Shown here: positions 7,989 to 16,046 of the stretch, in pieces
How the letters are laid out: each line of letters begins with the position of its first letter
Numbering within the stretch: the stretch's first letter is position 1
Source of the DNA: Nocardiopsis xinjiangensis YIM 90004
GTDB taxonomy: Bacteria > Actinomycetota > Actinomycetes > Streptosporangiales > Streptosporangiaceae
Direction of reading: 5' to 3'
NCBI RefSeq assembly: GCF_000341145.1
Contig: NZ_ANBE01000060.1
Span: 1-33,495 of the forward strand
DNA: 33,495 nt
The notes under the pieces: model-generated
The model's input: only the letters and a program-made list of their open reading frames with translations
What the model was told of the DNA's origin: nothing
Databases searched by the model: none
Program-made: the position numbers and the translations under genes

Positions 7989-8024
7989 ACCCGTCGTTGG
8001 ACGGGTGTTCATTGGGTCAATGAA
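7989..8024 (-). promoter_or_regulatory. Two consecutive hairpins between the SCP2-like gene and the DUF1015 gene
   Basis: ACCCGTC/GACGGGT (7989-7995 and 8000-8006, loop GTTG) sits in the 31-bp gap. TTCATTG/CAATGAA (8008-8014 and 8018-8024, 3-base loop) spans the SCP2-like stop codon. Both are perfect 7-bp stems. They could attenuate read-through or protect a 3' end; there is no T tract on either strand. Confidence 0.4.
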
Positions 8025-8362
8025 CGCATGCGCAACATGTCACCCAATGAGGCGTTGATCTTGACGCGGCGTGTGACCAGAGCGAGTTTGGCGCTGAGCC
8101 GGTCCTCGGCGATGGCGACGAGGTCGTCGCTTCCGACGGTGACGGTGACCTGTACGGGGCCGGGAGCCGCCCCGGTGGGATGGTGTGTCGGCTCGGTCAG
8201 ACCCTCGACGGTGAGCCGGAGACGGAACGTGGTGCCCAGGTCGGGCACGATGACGGCGACGGTGCGTTCGTCGATGCGGCGTTCCCGCTCCTGCTGTGAG
8301 CGTTCGAGGATGCGCCGGTTGATGAGGGCGAACCCGTCGAGGCAGGCGTCGATGCTGCTCAT
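8009..8362 (-). CDS. SCP2-like sterol/lipid-binding-domain protein
   Basis: The likely product is 117 residues. The C-terminal half (VTVTVGSDDLVAIAEDRLSA, then a hydrophobic helix and a VKINASLGDMLRMRSL ending) has the pattern of SCP2 sterol-carrier domains: beta strand, DDL helix, then a short K-x-x strand and an amphipathic C-terminal helix. SCP2 domains bind fatty acyl or sterol-like ligands. The match is by eye only, so confidence is moderate. I chose the ATG at 8362 (MSSIDACLDGF) because the longer opening to 8491 is low-complexity and would fill the divergent promoter region. It is the first gene of the minus-strand run with DUF1015, AAC(3) and HAD. Confidence 0.7.
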   Translation of the reverse strand: MSSIDACLDGFALINRRILERSQQERERRIDERTVAVIVPDLGTTFRLRLTVEGLTEPTHHPTGAAPGPVQVTVTVGSDDLVAIAEDRLSAKLALVTRRVKINASLGDMLRMRSLTQ

Positions 8363-8569
8363 GAATTCATGATGCCTCAACTGGCGTGAAAAGGGGGATT
8401 TCTGTGTCCGATGTGACGAAGCAGAACACCTCTGTGGATCCCGTGCCGCGGTGCCCTCGACAGCGGTAGCGTTGTGGTCGGTTCCCCCCACCGACGCGCG
8501 AGTTCCCTCCCGTTCCTCGTTCCCCTGTGTCCCTGCCTGCCCTCACGCGCTCCAAGGAGTAACGCCACC

Positions 8570-9376
8570 ATGGTCGTCGACGCGGTACGTACCTATCTCG
8601 ATGCCGCCAATGGTCTCACCGAACTCTCCCGCCGCGATGCCGTCGCCGCGGCCCGCGCGCTGCTGCGCTCCGACGGAAAAGCCGTGGGGGCCACTGCCGC
8701 CGAGGGTGAGGCCGCCCCGCGGGTGGGGCAGAGCATCCAGGCCCTGGCCGGTGAACTGATCGAGACCAGTCAGGCCAACCGGTCCGCCATCGCCGACCTG
8801 GTGCGGGAGGAGGTCGGCCGCCAGCTGCAAGGCCTGGACGTGGTCCCGCGTGAGGAGCACGAGCGCCTGGCCCGCCGGGTCGCCGAGCTGGAGCGCCGCC
8901 TGGCGGCCCGGCACGCGGTCGAACGTGCCCTGATGGTGGAGAACGACGCCTCGGAGGACCCCTCGAGCGCCGGCCAGGACGAACGCGGGGACGAGACGGG
9001 CCCCCGTGCCGAGGCCGCCGTTGTCGAACGGGAGGGTGCGTCCGGCGGCGATGAATCCGATCTGCGGAGCCAGGACAGCCCCGGGGAACAGGACACCTCC
9101 GAAGCCCAGGACGCCCCGCAGGAGAGGGCCGAGGACACCCCGGAGGTGAGCTCGGTGGCCGGGGACGAGGGCCGGGCCGACGAAGGGCCCCCGGAAAGCG
9201 CCGACACCTCGGCGGGGCCGGCCGCTCGGTCGACCGCCGTATCGGGCTCGGCCAAGACGGCCCCCGCCGAGTCCTCCCAGGCCGGCCCGGCCGGTACCGC
9301 CAAGTCCTCCCAGGCCAAATCCGCCAAGGGCAAGTCGACCGGCAAACGCAGCACCAAGGCCAAGAGCAAGAAGTAG
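8570..9376 (+). CDS. Coiled-coil (phasin/UbiK-like) protein with Lys-rich tail
   Basis: This 268-residue protein has three zones. Residues about 1-125 are helical and coiled-coil-like (AVRTYLDAANGLTELSRRDA, then LAGELIETSQANRSAIADLV, then HERLARRVAELERRLAAR), a pattern shared with short phasin-like and UbiK/BMFP-like proteins. Residues about 126-215 are acidic and low-complexity (Glu/Asp/Ser). The end is Ala/Lys/Ser-rich and strongly basic (SAKGKSTGKRSTKAKSKK), like actinobacterial histone-like tails. The function is unknown; binding to a granule, membrane or DNA surface is possible. The ATG at 8570 follows AAGGAG by about 10 bases. It is divergent from the SCP2-like gene and upstream of the small ORF and tlyA. 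Confidence 0.8.
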   Translation: MVVDAVRTYLDAANGLTELSRRDAVAAARALLRSDGKAVGATAAEGEAAPRVGQSIQALAGELIETSQANRSAIADLVREEVGRQLQGLDVVPREEHERLARRVAELERRLAARHAVERALMVENDASEDPSSAGQDERGDETGPRAEAAVVEREGASGGDESDLRSQDSPGEQDTSEAQDAPQERAEDTPEVSSVAGDEGRADEGPPESADTSAGPAARSTAVSGSAKTAPAESSQAGPAGTAKSSQAKSAKGKSTGKRSTKAKSKK

Positions 9377-9388
9377 GGGCCCGTGTCA

Positions 9389-9418
9389 GCGCACGGCCCG
9401 GGCGGCCGGGCCGTGCGC
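9389..9418 (+). terminator. Hairpin terminator after the coiled-coil gene
   Basis: A perfect 13-bp GC stem (9389-9401 with 9406-9418) around the loop GCGG lies 13 bp after the stop. There is no T tract, as is common for actinobacterial terminators. It separates this gene from the small ORF and tlyA. Confidence 0.65.
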
Positions 9419-9497
9419 GGGCCGAAGGCCCGTACACGCGCTGTCGGCCGGGCGATAGGGTCGGGGCGCACCGCAGCAGTAGACGGGGGGAGGGGCC

Positions 9498-9665
9498 GTG
9501 GAGCCCGCCGAGTTGGCCCGACGTACGCTCGAGGCCACCAAGGAACGCCTGGCCGCGCTGGACGAGCGCCCCACCCACGAACACGTGGAGGTCTTCGACA
9601 GCCTCCACCAGGAACTCACCGCGGTACTGGGTTCTCTGGACCAAGGCACCGACGGAGCACGCTGA
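9498..9665 (+). CDS. Small conserved-position protein upstream of tlyA (Rv1693-like)
   Basis: A 55-residue ORF starts at GTG 9498 directly behind a strong GGAGG (9489-9493). It translates to a soluble helical peptide: MEPAELARRTLEATKERL, then ALDERPTHEHVEVFDSLHQE, then a short acidic tail. Its stop lies 21 bp before the tlyA ATG. M. tuberculosis also has a roughly 58-residue ORF (Rv1693) at this position before tlyA, which supports it being real. The function is unknown. It probably shares a transcript with tlyA. A possible -10, TAGGGT (9456-9461), lies upstream. Confidence 0.75.
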   Translation: MEPAELARRTLEATKERLAALDERPTHEHVEVFDSLHQELTAVLGSLDQGTDGAR

Positions 9666-9686
9666 GCCCCGGTATCCTTGGTGACC

Positions 9687-10487
9687 ATGGCAAAACGTAG
9701 TCGGCTCGACGCCGAACTGGTCCGCCGCGGGCTGGCCCGTTCCCGCGGACACGCCGCAGAGATCATCGAGAGCCGGTCGGTCAAGGTCGCCGGGATGGTG
9801 GCCGCCAAGGCCGCCACCCAGGTCGGCACGGATCAGCCCATCGTCGTGCGCACCCCCTCCGACGAACCGCCCTACGTCTCACGCGGTGCCCACAAGCTCA
9901 TCGGTGCCCTGGACGCCTTCTCCCTGGACGTGGCCGGCCGCCGGGTTCTCGACGCCGGGGCCTCCACCGGCGGGTTCACCGACGTGCTCCTGCGGCGCAA
10001 CGCCGCACACGTGAGCGCGGTCGACGTCGGGTACGGGCAGTTGGCCTGGGCGCTGCGCAGCAACGACCGGGTCCGCGTCATGGAACGTGTGAACGTACGG
10101 GAACTGACCCCCGAACAGATCGCTGAGCCCCGCCCCGACCTGGTGGTGGGTGATCTGTCCTTCATCTCCCTGACGCTCGTGCTCGGCCCGCTGCGCGAGT
10201 GCGTGGACCCCGGCGCCGACTTCGTGCTCATGGTCAAACCGCAGTTCGAGGTCGGCAAGGAGCGTGTGGGCACCGGCGGTGTGGTGCGCGAACCCGAGAT
10301 GCGTGCCGAGGCGGTGGCCTCCGTGGCCGAGCACGCCCGCACCCTGGGGCTGGGTGTGGTCGACGTCGCTGCGAGCCCTCTGCCCGGCCCCTCCGGCAAC
10401 GTCGAGTACTTCCTGTGGTTGCGCGCCGACGCCGGGCCCCTGGATCCGGGTGTACTGGACCGGGCCGTCGAGGAGGGCCCGCGGTAG
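9687..10487 (+). CDS. tlyA: TlyA: 16S/23S rRNA 2'-O-methyltransferase
   Basis: This 266-residue protein has an N-terminal S4 RNA-binding domain (residues about 4-60, RLDAELVRRGLARSRGHA) and a Rossmann methyltransferase domain. It has the SAM-binding VLDAGASTGGFTDVLL (88-103) and the FtsJ-type K-D-K-E tetrad at K70, D156, K184 and E240. TlyA methylates C1409 of 16S and C1920 of 23S rRNA; its loss causes capreomycin/viomycin resistance. The linker before the catalytic domain reads PPYV, not the RAWV known from the mycobacterial enzyme. The ATG at 9687 gives the usual MAKRSRLDAEL start; TTG 9678 and GTG 9681 lie just upstream in frame. nadK follows 145 bp later. Confidence 0.95.
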   Translation: MAKRSRLDAELVRRGLARSRGHAAEIIESRSVKVAGMVAAKAATQVGTDQPIVVRTPSDEPPYVSRGAHKLIGALDAFSLDVAGRRVLDAGASTGGFTDVLLRRNAAHVSAVDVGYGQLAWALRSNDRVRVMERVNVRELTPEQIAEPRPDLVVGDLSFISLTLVLGPLRECVDPGADFVLMVKPQFEVGKERVGTGGVVREPEMRAEAVASVAEHARTLGLGVVDVAASPLPGPSGNVEYFLWLRADAGPLDPGVLDRAVEEGPR

Positions 10488-10632
10488 GGGCCAGTGACCG
10501 CGGGGCGCGCCTTCGGGTTCGCCCGCACCGCGTGACAGTGCGCCCGGTCGGTTGGGTAACGTGTCCCGGCCGAGGGAACCGGGTACCGGCACCACTCCCT
10601 CGTAGGGAGACAACGTTGAGGGGACGACGACG

Positions 10633-11559
10633 ATGACCAGGGGACGCAGTGTTCTCCTGCTGGCCCACACCGGTCGGCCCGCGGCGCTCCGCAGCGCCCA
10701 GCTCGTACACGACAGCCTCACCCGTGAGGGTCTGAACGTGCGCATGCTCAAGGACGAGGTCGAGGAACTGGCTCGCTCCGGTTTCGAACTCACACCGGTC
10801 GAGGTCGTCGAAGACAACGAGGCCGCGCAGGGGGTCGAACTCGTCATGGTTCTGGGCGGCGACGGCACCCTGCTGCGCGCTGCCGAACTGGCCCGCCCGG
10901 CCGGGGCCCCGCTGCTGGGTGTGAACCTGGGGCACGTGGGGTTCCTCGCCGAGGCCGAACGCGAGGACCTGAGCGAGACGGTACGCAGTGTGGTCGAGCG
11001 CGACTACGCCGTCGAGGAACGTATGACCCTGGACGTGGCGGTCTACCACAACGGCCGCAACGAGGGCACCCCTTCGGACCGCACATGGGCCCTGAACGAG
11101 GCGACCTTGGAGAAGGGCGACGTGCGGCGGGTCCTGGAGACCATACTGGAGTTGGACGGTCGGCCCCTCTCACGCTGGGCGTGCGACGGTGTCGTGTGCG
11201 CGACCCCCACCGGTTCGACCGCGCACGCGTTCTCCGCCGGAGGCCCCGTGGTCTGGCCGGACGTGGACGCCCTCCTCGTGGTGCCGTTGAGCGCGCACGC
11301 CTTGTTCGCCCGGCCTCTCGTGGTGGGTCCGAACACGTCGGTGGCTCTGGAGGTGCTTCCGGAGACGGTGCCGGGCGTACTGTGGTGCGACGGACGACGT
11401 ATGGTCGAATTGCCCGCAGGGGCACGAATCGAGATCACCCGTGCCGATACGCCGGTTCGGTTGGCCCGGTTGCACCGGGCCCCGTTCACCGACCGATTGG
11501 TGGCCAAGTTCGGCCTGCCGGTCGCCGGCTGGAGAGGCAGGGGTGAACACGGCCGCTGA
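10633..11559 (+). CDS. nadK: NAD kinase
   Basis: This 308-residue enzyme phosphorylates NAD to NADP using ATP or polyphosphate. Visible motifs are GGDGTLLRAAEL (GGDG at 75-78, catalytic Asp), LLGVNLGHVGFLAE, LNEATLE (ribose binding, 155-161) and the glycine-rich PTGSTAHAFSAGGP (193-206). The usual Tyr after GSTA is His here. The ATG at 10633 follows a GAGGGG site by about 10 bases. The order tlyA-nadK-recN is conserved in actinobacteria. recN starts 79 bp downstream, and the three genes are probably co-transcribed at least in part. Confidence 0.95.
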   Translation: MTRGRSVLLLAHTGRPAALRSAQLVHDSLTREGLNVRMLKDEVEELARSGFELTPVEVVEDNEAAQGVELVMVLGGDGTLLRAAELARPAGAPLLGVNLGHVGFLAEAEREDLSETVRSVVERDYAVEERMTLDVAVYHNGRNEGTPSDRTWALNEATLEKGDVRRVLETILELDGRPLSRWACDGVVCATPTGSTAHAFSAGGPVVWPDVDALLVVPLSAHALFARPLVVGPNTSVALEVLPETVPGVLWCDGRRMVELPAGARIEITRADTPVRLARLHRAPFTDRLVAKFGLPVAGWRGRGEHGR

Positions 11560-11638
11560 CCGGGGAGCGCTCCCTGGCACGCCGTGCACGCGTGTGTAGG
11601 CGCGTGGACAGTGGCGTCGACTATCAGGAGAGGGATCG

Positions 11639-13348
11639 GTGCTCGAAGAAGTCCGAATCCAGGGGCTCGGAGTCATTGACGACGCCGTTCTGGAGCTGTC
11701 ACCGGGACTGACCGTGGTCACGGGTGAGACCGGGGCGGGAAAGACCATGGTGGTCACCGGGCTCGGTCTGCTCTTCGGGGGCCGTGCCGATCCGCAGCGT
11801 GTACGGCCCGGGGCCGAACGTGCCAGTGTCGAGGGCCGGTTGACCGTGCCCGAGGACGGCCGGGTGGCCTCGCGGGTCTTCGAGGCAGGCGGCGACATCG
11901 ACGACGACGTGCTGATCCTGACCCGCGCGGTATCCGCGGAGGGGCGCTCGCGCGCCACCATGGGCGGGCGTTCGGCCCCGGTGAGCCTGCTGTCCTACCT
12001 GGCTGATGACCTGGTGGCCGTGCACGGCCAGTCCGATCAGCAGCGATTGCTGCGCACCGACCGCCAGCGTTCGTCCCTGGACCGCTTCGCCGGGGAGGAA
12101 CTGAGCCAAGAGCTCAAACGGTACTCGGCGGCCTACCGCCGGCACCGTGAGCTCGCGGGGGAGCTGGAGGAGATCGTCCAGCGTGCCCGCGAGCGCGCCC
12201 AGGAGGCGGACATGCTGCGGTTCGGCGTGGACGAGATCGCCGCCGCCGAACCGCAGTCGGGTGAGGACGCCGAACTACTCGCCGAGGAGACCCGTCTGGC
12301 CCATGCCGACGGGTTGCGCATGGCCGCGACCACTGCCCATGAGGCCCTGGCCGGGGACCCGGCCTCGGACGTGGAGGTGGACGTGGCGGCCCTGTTGTCG
12401 GCGGCCCGCAGTGCGGTCTCGGCGGTGAGCGAGCACGACGCCGAGCTGGCCGCGATCGGCGGGCGCCTGGACGAGGCCTCCTTCATCCTCACCGATGCCG
12501 CCACCGAGTTGGCCTCCTACGCGGAGTCGGTCGATGCCGACCCGGCCCGCCTGGCCGAGGTCCAGGAACGGCGTGCGCTGCTGACCCAGTTGAGCCGCAA
12601 GTACGGCGAGACCACCGACGACGTGCTGGCCTGGGCCGAGGACGCGGCCAAACGCCTGGCCGACCTGGAGGGCGACGACGAGCGCATCGAGCAGCTGACT
12701 TCGGAGACCGAGAAGCTGTACACGGCCATGGCCGAGTCGGGCCGGGAGCTCACCCGGTTGCGCGAGGAAGCTGCCGAGCGTTTCGGTGAGGCCGTCACCG
12801 AGGAGCTCACCGCCTTGGCGATGCCGCACGCACAGGTCAGTGTCCGCATCACCACCGGCGAGGAGTTCGGCCCGCAGGGGCGCGACGAGGTCGAGCTGCT
12901 GCTGGCCCCGCACCCCAGCGCGCGGCCCCTGGCGTTGAACAAGGGCGCCTCGGGCGGTGAGCTCTCGCGGGTGATGCTGGCCATCGAGGTGGTCTTCGCC
13001 GGTTCCGACCCGGTACCCACGTTCGTCTTCGACGAGGTCGACGCGGGTGTGGGCGGCAAGGCCGCGGTCGAGATCGGCCGCCGCCTGGCCCGGCTGGCCC
13101 GCCGCGCCCAGGTCATCGTGGTCACCCACCTGCCGCAGGTCGCCGCGTTCGCCGACGCGCACCTGGTGGTGGAGAAGTCCACCGACGGTCTGGTTACCGA
13201 GAGTGGTGTGGTGCGCCTGGACCGGGACGGCCGGGTGCGTGAGCTCTCGCGGATGCTGGCCGGCCTGGAGGACTCCGAACTGGGCCGTGCCCACGCCGAG
13301 GAGCTGCTGAGCAACGCCGATCCCGAGCGGGCCCACCCGGTGGTCTGA
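11639..13348 (+). CDS. recN: DNA repair protein RecN
   Basis: This 569-residue SMC-like ATPase acts in double-strand break repair. Walker A is GETGAGKT (residues about 31-38), followed by the RecN-type segment SLLSYLADDLVAVHGQSDQQ. Two long coiled-coil arms flank the centre (about 165-380). The ABC signature NKGASGGELSRVMLA, Walker B FVFDEVDAGVGGKA and the H-loop VVTHLPQVAAFAD complete the head. The GTG at 11639 follows AGGAGAGGG by a few bases. RecN is often SOS-controlled, but I find no TCGAAC-N4-GTTCGA box directly upstream here. A 24-bp palindrome follows the stop. Confidence 0.96.
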   Translation: MLEEVRIQGLGVIDDAVLELSPGLTVVTGETGAGKTMVVTGLGLLFGGRADPQRVRPGAERASVEGRLTVPEDGRVASRVFEAGGDIDDDVLILTRAVSAEGRSRATMGGRSAPVSLLSYLADDLVAVHGQSDQQRLLRTDRQRSSLDRFAGEELSQELKRYSAAYRRHRELAGELEEIVQRARERAQEADMLRFGVDEIAAAEPQSGEDAELLAEETRLAHADGLRMAATTAHEALAGDPASDVEVDVAALLSAARSAVSAVSEHDAELAAIGGRLDEASFILTDAATELASYAESVDADPARLAEVQERRALLTQLSRKYGETTDDVLAWAEDAAKRLADLEGDDERIEQLTSETEKLYTAMAESGRELTRLREEAAERFGEAVTEELTALAMPHAQVSVRITTGEEFGPQGRDEVELLLAPHPSARPLALNKGASGGELSRVMLAIEVVFAGSDPVPTFVFDEVDAGVGGKAAVEIGRRLARLARRAQVIVVTHLPQVAAFADAHLVVEKSTDGLVTESGVVRLDRDGRVRELSRMLAGLEDSELGRAHAEELLSNADPERAHPVV

Positions 13349-13364
13349 CCCCCGTGTCGCGTCC

Positions 13365-13388
13365 GGGGCGGCCGGGCCCGGCCGCCCC
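13365..13388 (+). terminator. 24-bp palindromic terminator after recN
   Basis: Twelve bases of GC-only sequence (13365-13376) are followed immediately by their exact reverse complement (13377-13388) and then TT. As RNA this forms a very stable hairpin with a minimal loop, 16 bp after the recN stop. steA begins 83 bp further on and probably has its own promoter in 13389-13471. Confidence 0.65.
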
Positions 13389-13471
13389 TTCGTCGAGGGA
13401 GGGCGGGTGTGAATTGTCCGGAACACGCCTGCCCGTCGGCCCATGACTCCATGTAGTCGTGTTCTGGCAGT

Positions 13472-14686
13472 ATGTCAGCGATGAAGGTATCGGAGGCGTT
13501 CAGCGCCACAGTCACGCGGTTGCGCCGCACGCGGGCGGAGACCTCCAACGGGCTGGTGGCCCCCGTCCGCGCGGACCGCCGTACCAAGAACCTCACCAAG
13601 CGCCTGCGCCCCGGCGACATCGCGGTCATCGACCACGTCGACCTCGACCGGGTCAGTGCGGAGGCGCTCCTCAGCTGCGGTGTCTCGGCCGTGGTCAACG
13701 TCGCCGAGAGCATCAGCGGACGTTACCCCAATCAGGGGCCCGAACTCCTCGTGGCCGCGGGCATCCCCCTGATCGACGACGTGGCCCCCGAGACCCTCAC
13801 TCTGGTGCGCGAGGGCGAAGAGCTGTGTCTGGAGGGCGAGACCCTCTATCGCGGGACCGATCCCGTGGTCCGCGGCATTCGTCAGGACACCGTCTCGGTC
13901 GAGGCGGCCATGGAGGCCGCACGTGCGGGGATGGCCACCCAGCTGGAGGCCTTCGCCGCCAACACCATGGCCTACCTCCGGCGCGAGTGCGACCTGCTGC
14001 TCGACGGCGTCGGTGTGCCCACCATCGGCACCGACATGGAGGGGCGCCACGTCCTGATCGTGGTCCGCGGCTACCACTACCGCGAGGACCTGGCGGCCCT
14101 GCGTCCCTACATCCGTGAGTTCCGTCCCGTGATCATCGGCGTGGACGGTGGTGCCGACGTCGTCCTGGAGGCCGGGTTCCGCCCCGACGTCATCGTCGGC
14201 GACTTCGGCTCGGTCTCCGAGGACGCCCTGGCCGGCGGCGCCGAACTCGTCGTGCACGCCTACCGCGACGGGCGTGCGCCCGGCCTGGCCCGTGTCACCG
14301 ACCTGGGGCACCAGGCCGTGGTCTTTCCCGCGACCGGTACCAGCGAGGACGTGGCGATGATGCTCGCCGACGGCTCCGGTGCCGCTCTCATCGTGGCGGT
14401 CGGCACCCACGCCACCCTGGAGGAGTTCTTGGACAAGGGCCGTTCGGGGATGGCCGGCACGTTCCTGACCCGGCTCAGGGTCGGCGGAAAACTCGTCGAC
14501 GCCAAGAGTGTGAGCCGCCTGCACCGTTCCCGCATCTCCCCATGGGCCCTGGCCGGGCTGGTCGCCGCGTGCCTGCTCACCATCGCGGTGGCCGCGGTCA
14601 GCTCACCGGTCGGCCAGGTCTATCCGACTTTTCTCGCCGCGCGTTGGGACGCCTTCTCCTACTGGTTGACGGGATTGTTCACGTGA
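13472..14686 (+). CDS. steA: SteA, septation protein with thiamine-pyrophosphokinase-like fold
   Basis: This 404-residue protein has a central domain resembling the thiamine pyrophosphokinase catalytic fold: IIGVDGGADVVLEAGFRPDV, then IVGDFGSVSEDAL at about 225-255. It ends in one transmembrane helix (about 358-376) and a short extracytoplasmic tail ending in WLTGLFT. In Corynebacterium glutamicum SteA binds SteB and together they promote daughter-cell separation. Gene order here (recN-steA-steB) and the 4-bp GTGA overlap with steB agree with that pairing. The ATG at 13472 is used; a second ATG lies three codons in. No kinase activity is implied. Confidence 0.92.
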   Translation: MSAMKVSEAFSATVTRLRRTRAETSNGLVAPVRADRRTKNLTKRLRPGDIAVIDHVDLDRVSAEALLSCGVSAVVNVAESISGRYPNQGPELLVAAGIPLIDDVAPETLTLVREGEELCLEGETLYRGTDPVVRGIRQDTVSVEAAMEAARAGMATQLEAFAANTMAYLRRECDLLLDGVGVPTIGTDMEGRHVLIVVRGYHYREDLAALRPYIREFRPVIIGVDGGADVVLEAGFRPDVIVGDFGSVSEDALAGGAELVVHAYRDGRAPGLARVTDLGHQAVVFPATGTSEDVAMMLADGSGAALIVAVGTHATLEEFLDKGRSGMAGTFLTRLRVGGKLVDAKSVSRLHRSRISPWALAGLVAACLLTIAVAAVSSPVGQVYPTFLAARWDAFSYWLTGLFT

Positions 14687-15810
14687 TCGATTTCCGCTAT
14701 CACCTCGTTTCCACCATTGCAGTGTTCCTGGCACTGACCGTGGGGCTGGTCCTGGGTTCGACCATGCTCCAGGACCCGTTGCTGGACACCCTCGAGTCCG
14801 AGACGGCCGAACTGCGCGGCCAGAGCGCGGACCTGCGTACCGAACGGGACGTGTCCGAGCAGGTCGGCGACGGCGCGGACGAGATGGTCGACGCCGCGGC
14901 CGGGGACATGCTCCAGGGGCGGCTCCTGGACATGGATGTGGTCGCGGTCGCCGCTCCCGGGGCCGACGAGGGCACCCTCGCCGCTCTGGAGCGGCGCGTG
15001 GAACAGGCCGGCGGGGACATGACCGGCCGTGTCGACCTGGCCGGCGAGTTCCTGGAGGAGGGCAACGCCACCTTCGTCGACGAACTCGCTGTGCAGGTCT
15101 CTCCCGTGGCCGAGGAGCTTTCCGGCGGCCCGCACACCAAGGCCGGTGCAGAACTCGGCCGGGCCCTGGCCGTCGCCGGCGATGCCGAGGACACCTCGCA
15201 GGAGGGATCGGGGACCGGCGCCGGACCGGACACCGTCTCCGACGACCGGAACGCCCCCGACGGCAGCGGTGGGGACGGCACCGGAGACGGAATCCCCGGC
15301 CAGGACGAGGGCGACGACCCCGGAAGCGGGCACGATGCCCGGGCGGCTCTGTCTGCCTTCAGCGAGGCCGGTCTCCTCACCGTCACAGGCAGCCCCGCCG
15401 AGTCCGCCGACGCGCTCGTGGTGCTCGCCCCCGCCGAGGAGAACCCCGAGCAGGGCGCCGAGGGACAGCACGTGGGCGCCGCCTTGGAGGCTCTCACCGA
15501 AGCCTTGCACACCTCCGTGGGCCCGACCGTGCTCGCGGGTGAGCCCTCATCCGCCGAGCAGGGCCACGTGCTCGCCCGGGTCCGCGAGGGGCGGGCCCCT
15601 TACAGCACCGTCGACGTGGCCGGTCGGACCGTCGGCGACGTGGTGACCGTCCTGGCTCTGTCGGCCGAGGCCCAGGGCCGGGGCGGCTCCTTCGGTATCG
15701 GCGAGGGCACCGAGGGATTCCTGCCCGACCCGCTTCCGGAGGTCCTGCAGGACGAGGGCGGGTACGAGCTCGAGGACGAGGAGGGCCGCACGGCCCGGGA
15801 CGGGGGATGA
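14683..15810 (+). CDS. steB: SteB/MctB-family envelope protein
   Basis: This 375-residue protein begins MIDFRYHLVSTIAVFLALTV, a signature N-terminus for the MctB/SteB family, with a transmembrane helix at about 8-27. A coiled coil follows (ESETAELRGQSADLRTERDV), then the extracytoplasmic domain. An acidic, Gly-rich insertion (about 170-215) interrupts it. In M. tuberculosis the family member MctB (Rv1698) is linked to copper tolerance; in C. glutamicum SteB works with SteA in septum resolution. The true start is the GTG at 14683, which overlaps the steA stop by 4 bp; upstream in-frame codons are inside steA. The copper role is not assured here. Confidence 0.9.
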   Translation: MIDFRYHLVSTIAVFLALTVGLVLGSTMLQDPLLDTLESETAELRGQSADLRTERDVSEQVGDGADEMVDAAAGDMLQGRLLDMDVVAVAAPGADEGTLAALERRVEQAGGDMTGRVDLAGEFLEEGNATFVDELAVQVSPVAEELSGGPHTKAGAELGRALAVAGDAEDTSQEGSGTGAGPDTVSDDRNAPDGSGGDGTGDGIPGQDEGDDPGSGHDARAALSAFSEAGLLTVTGSPAESADALVVLAPAEENPEQGAEGQHVGAALEALTEALHTSVGPTVLAGEPSSAEQGHVLARVREGRAPYSTVDVAGRTVGDVVTVLALSAEAQGRGGSFGIGEGTEGFLPDPLPEVLQDEGGYELEDEEGRTARDGG

Positions 15811-16046
15811 GGAGCGTGCTCACCGGATCCGCACGTACGGGTGCGTTCCCCGCCGTCCTGGCCGGCCGGCGGCCCTACGCACGGTCCCGGGCCGGCGCTT
15901 CGGGGCCAGAAGGAGAGCCGGTGACCGGCGTGGCCCCATCGGAGGGCGGGCGATGCGGGGGTAGGCAGGAGCCGGCCACCCGGGTCCCGGGCCGGGGCCG
16001 CAACACCGGGGGCGGGACGAGACCGAACACGGAGGGGGAACGGTGA
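15807..16046 (+). pseudogene. 79-codon ORF filling the steB-glycosyltransferase gap; possible gene remnant
   Basis: The ATG at 15807 overlaps the steB stop (ATGA) and the ORF's own stop at 16044-16046 overlaps the next gene's GTG start (GTGA). The product is Arg/Gly/Pro-rich without a clear fold. Its first roughly 45 residues (MRSVLTGSARTGAFPAVLAG, later GEPVTGVAPSEG) faintly recall the start of an MraY-like membrane protein that I remember after steB in Streptomyces. If so, it is a collapsed remnant kept as a coupling spacer. It may equally be random open frame in GC-rich DNA. Confidence 0.3.
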
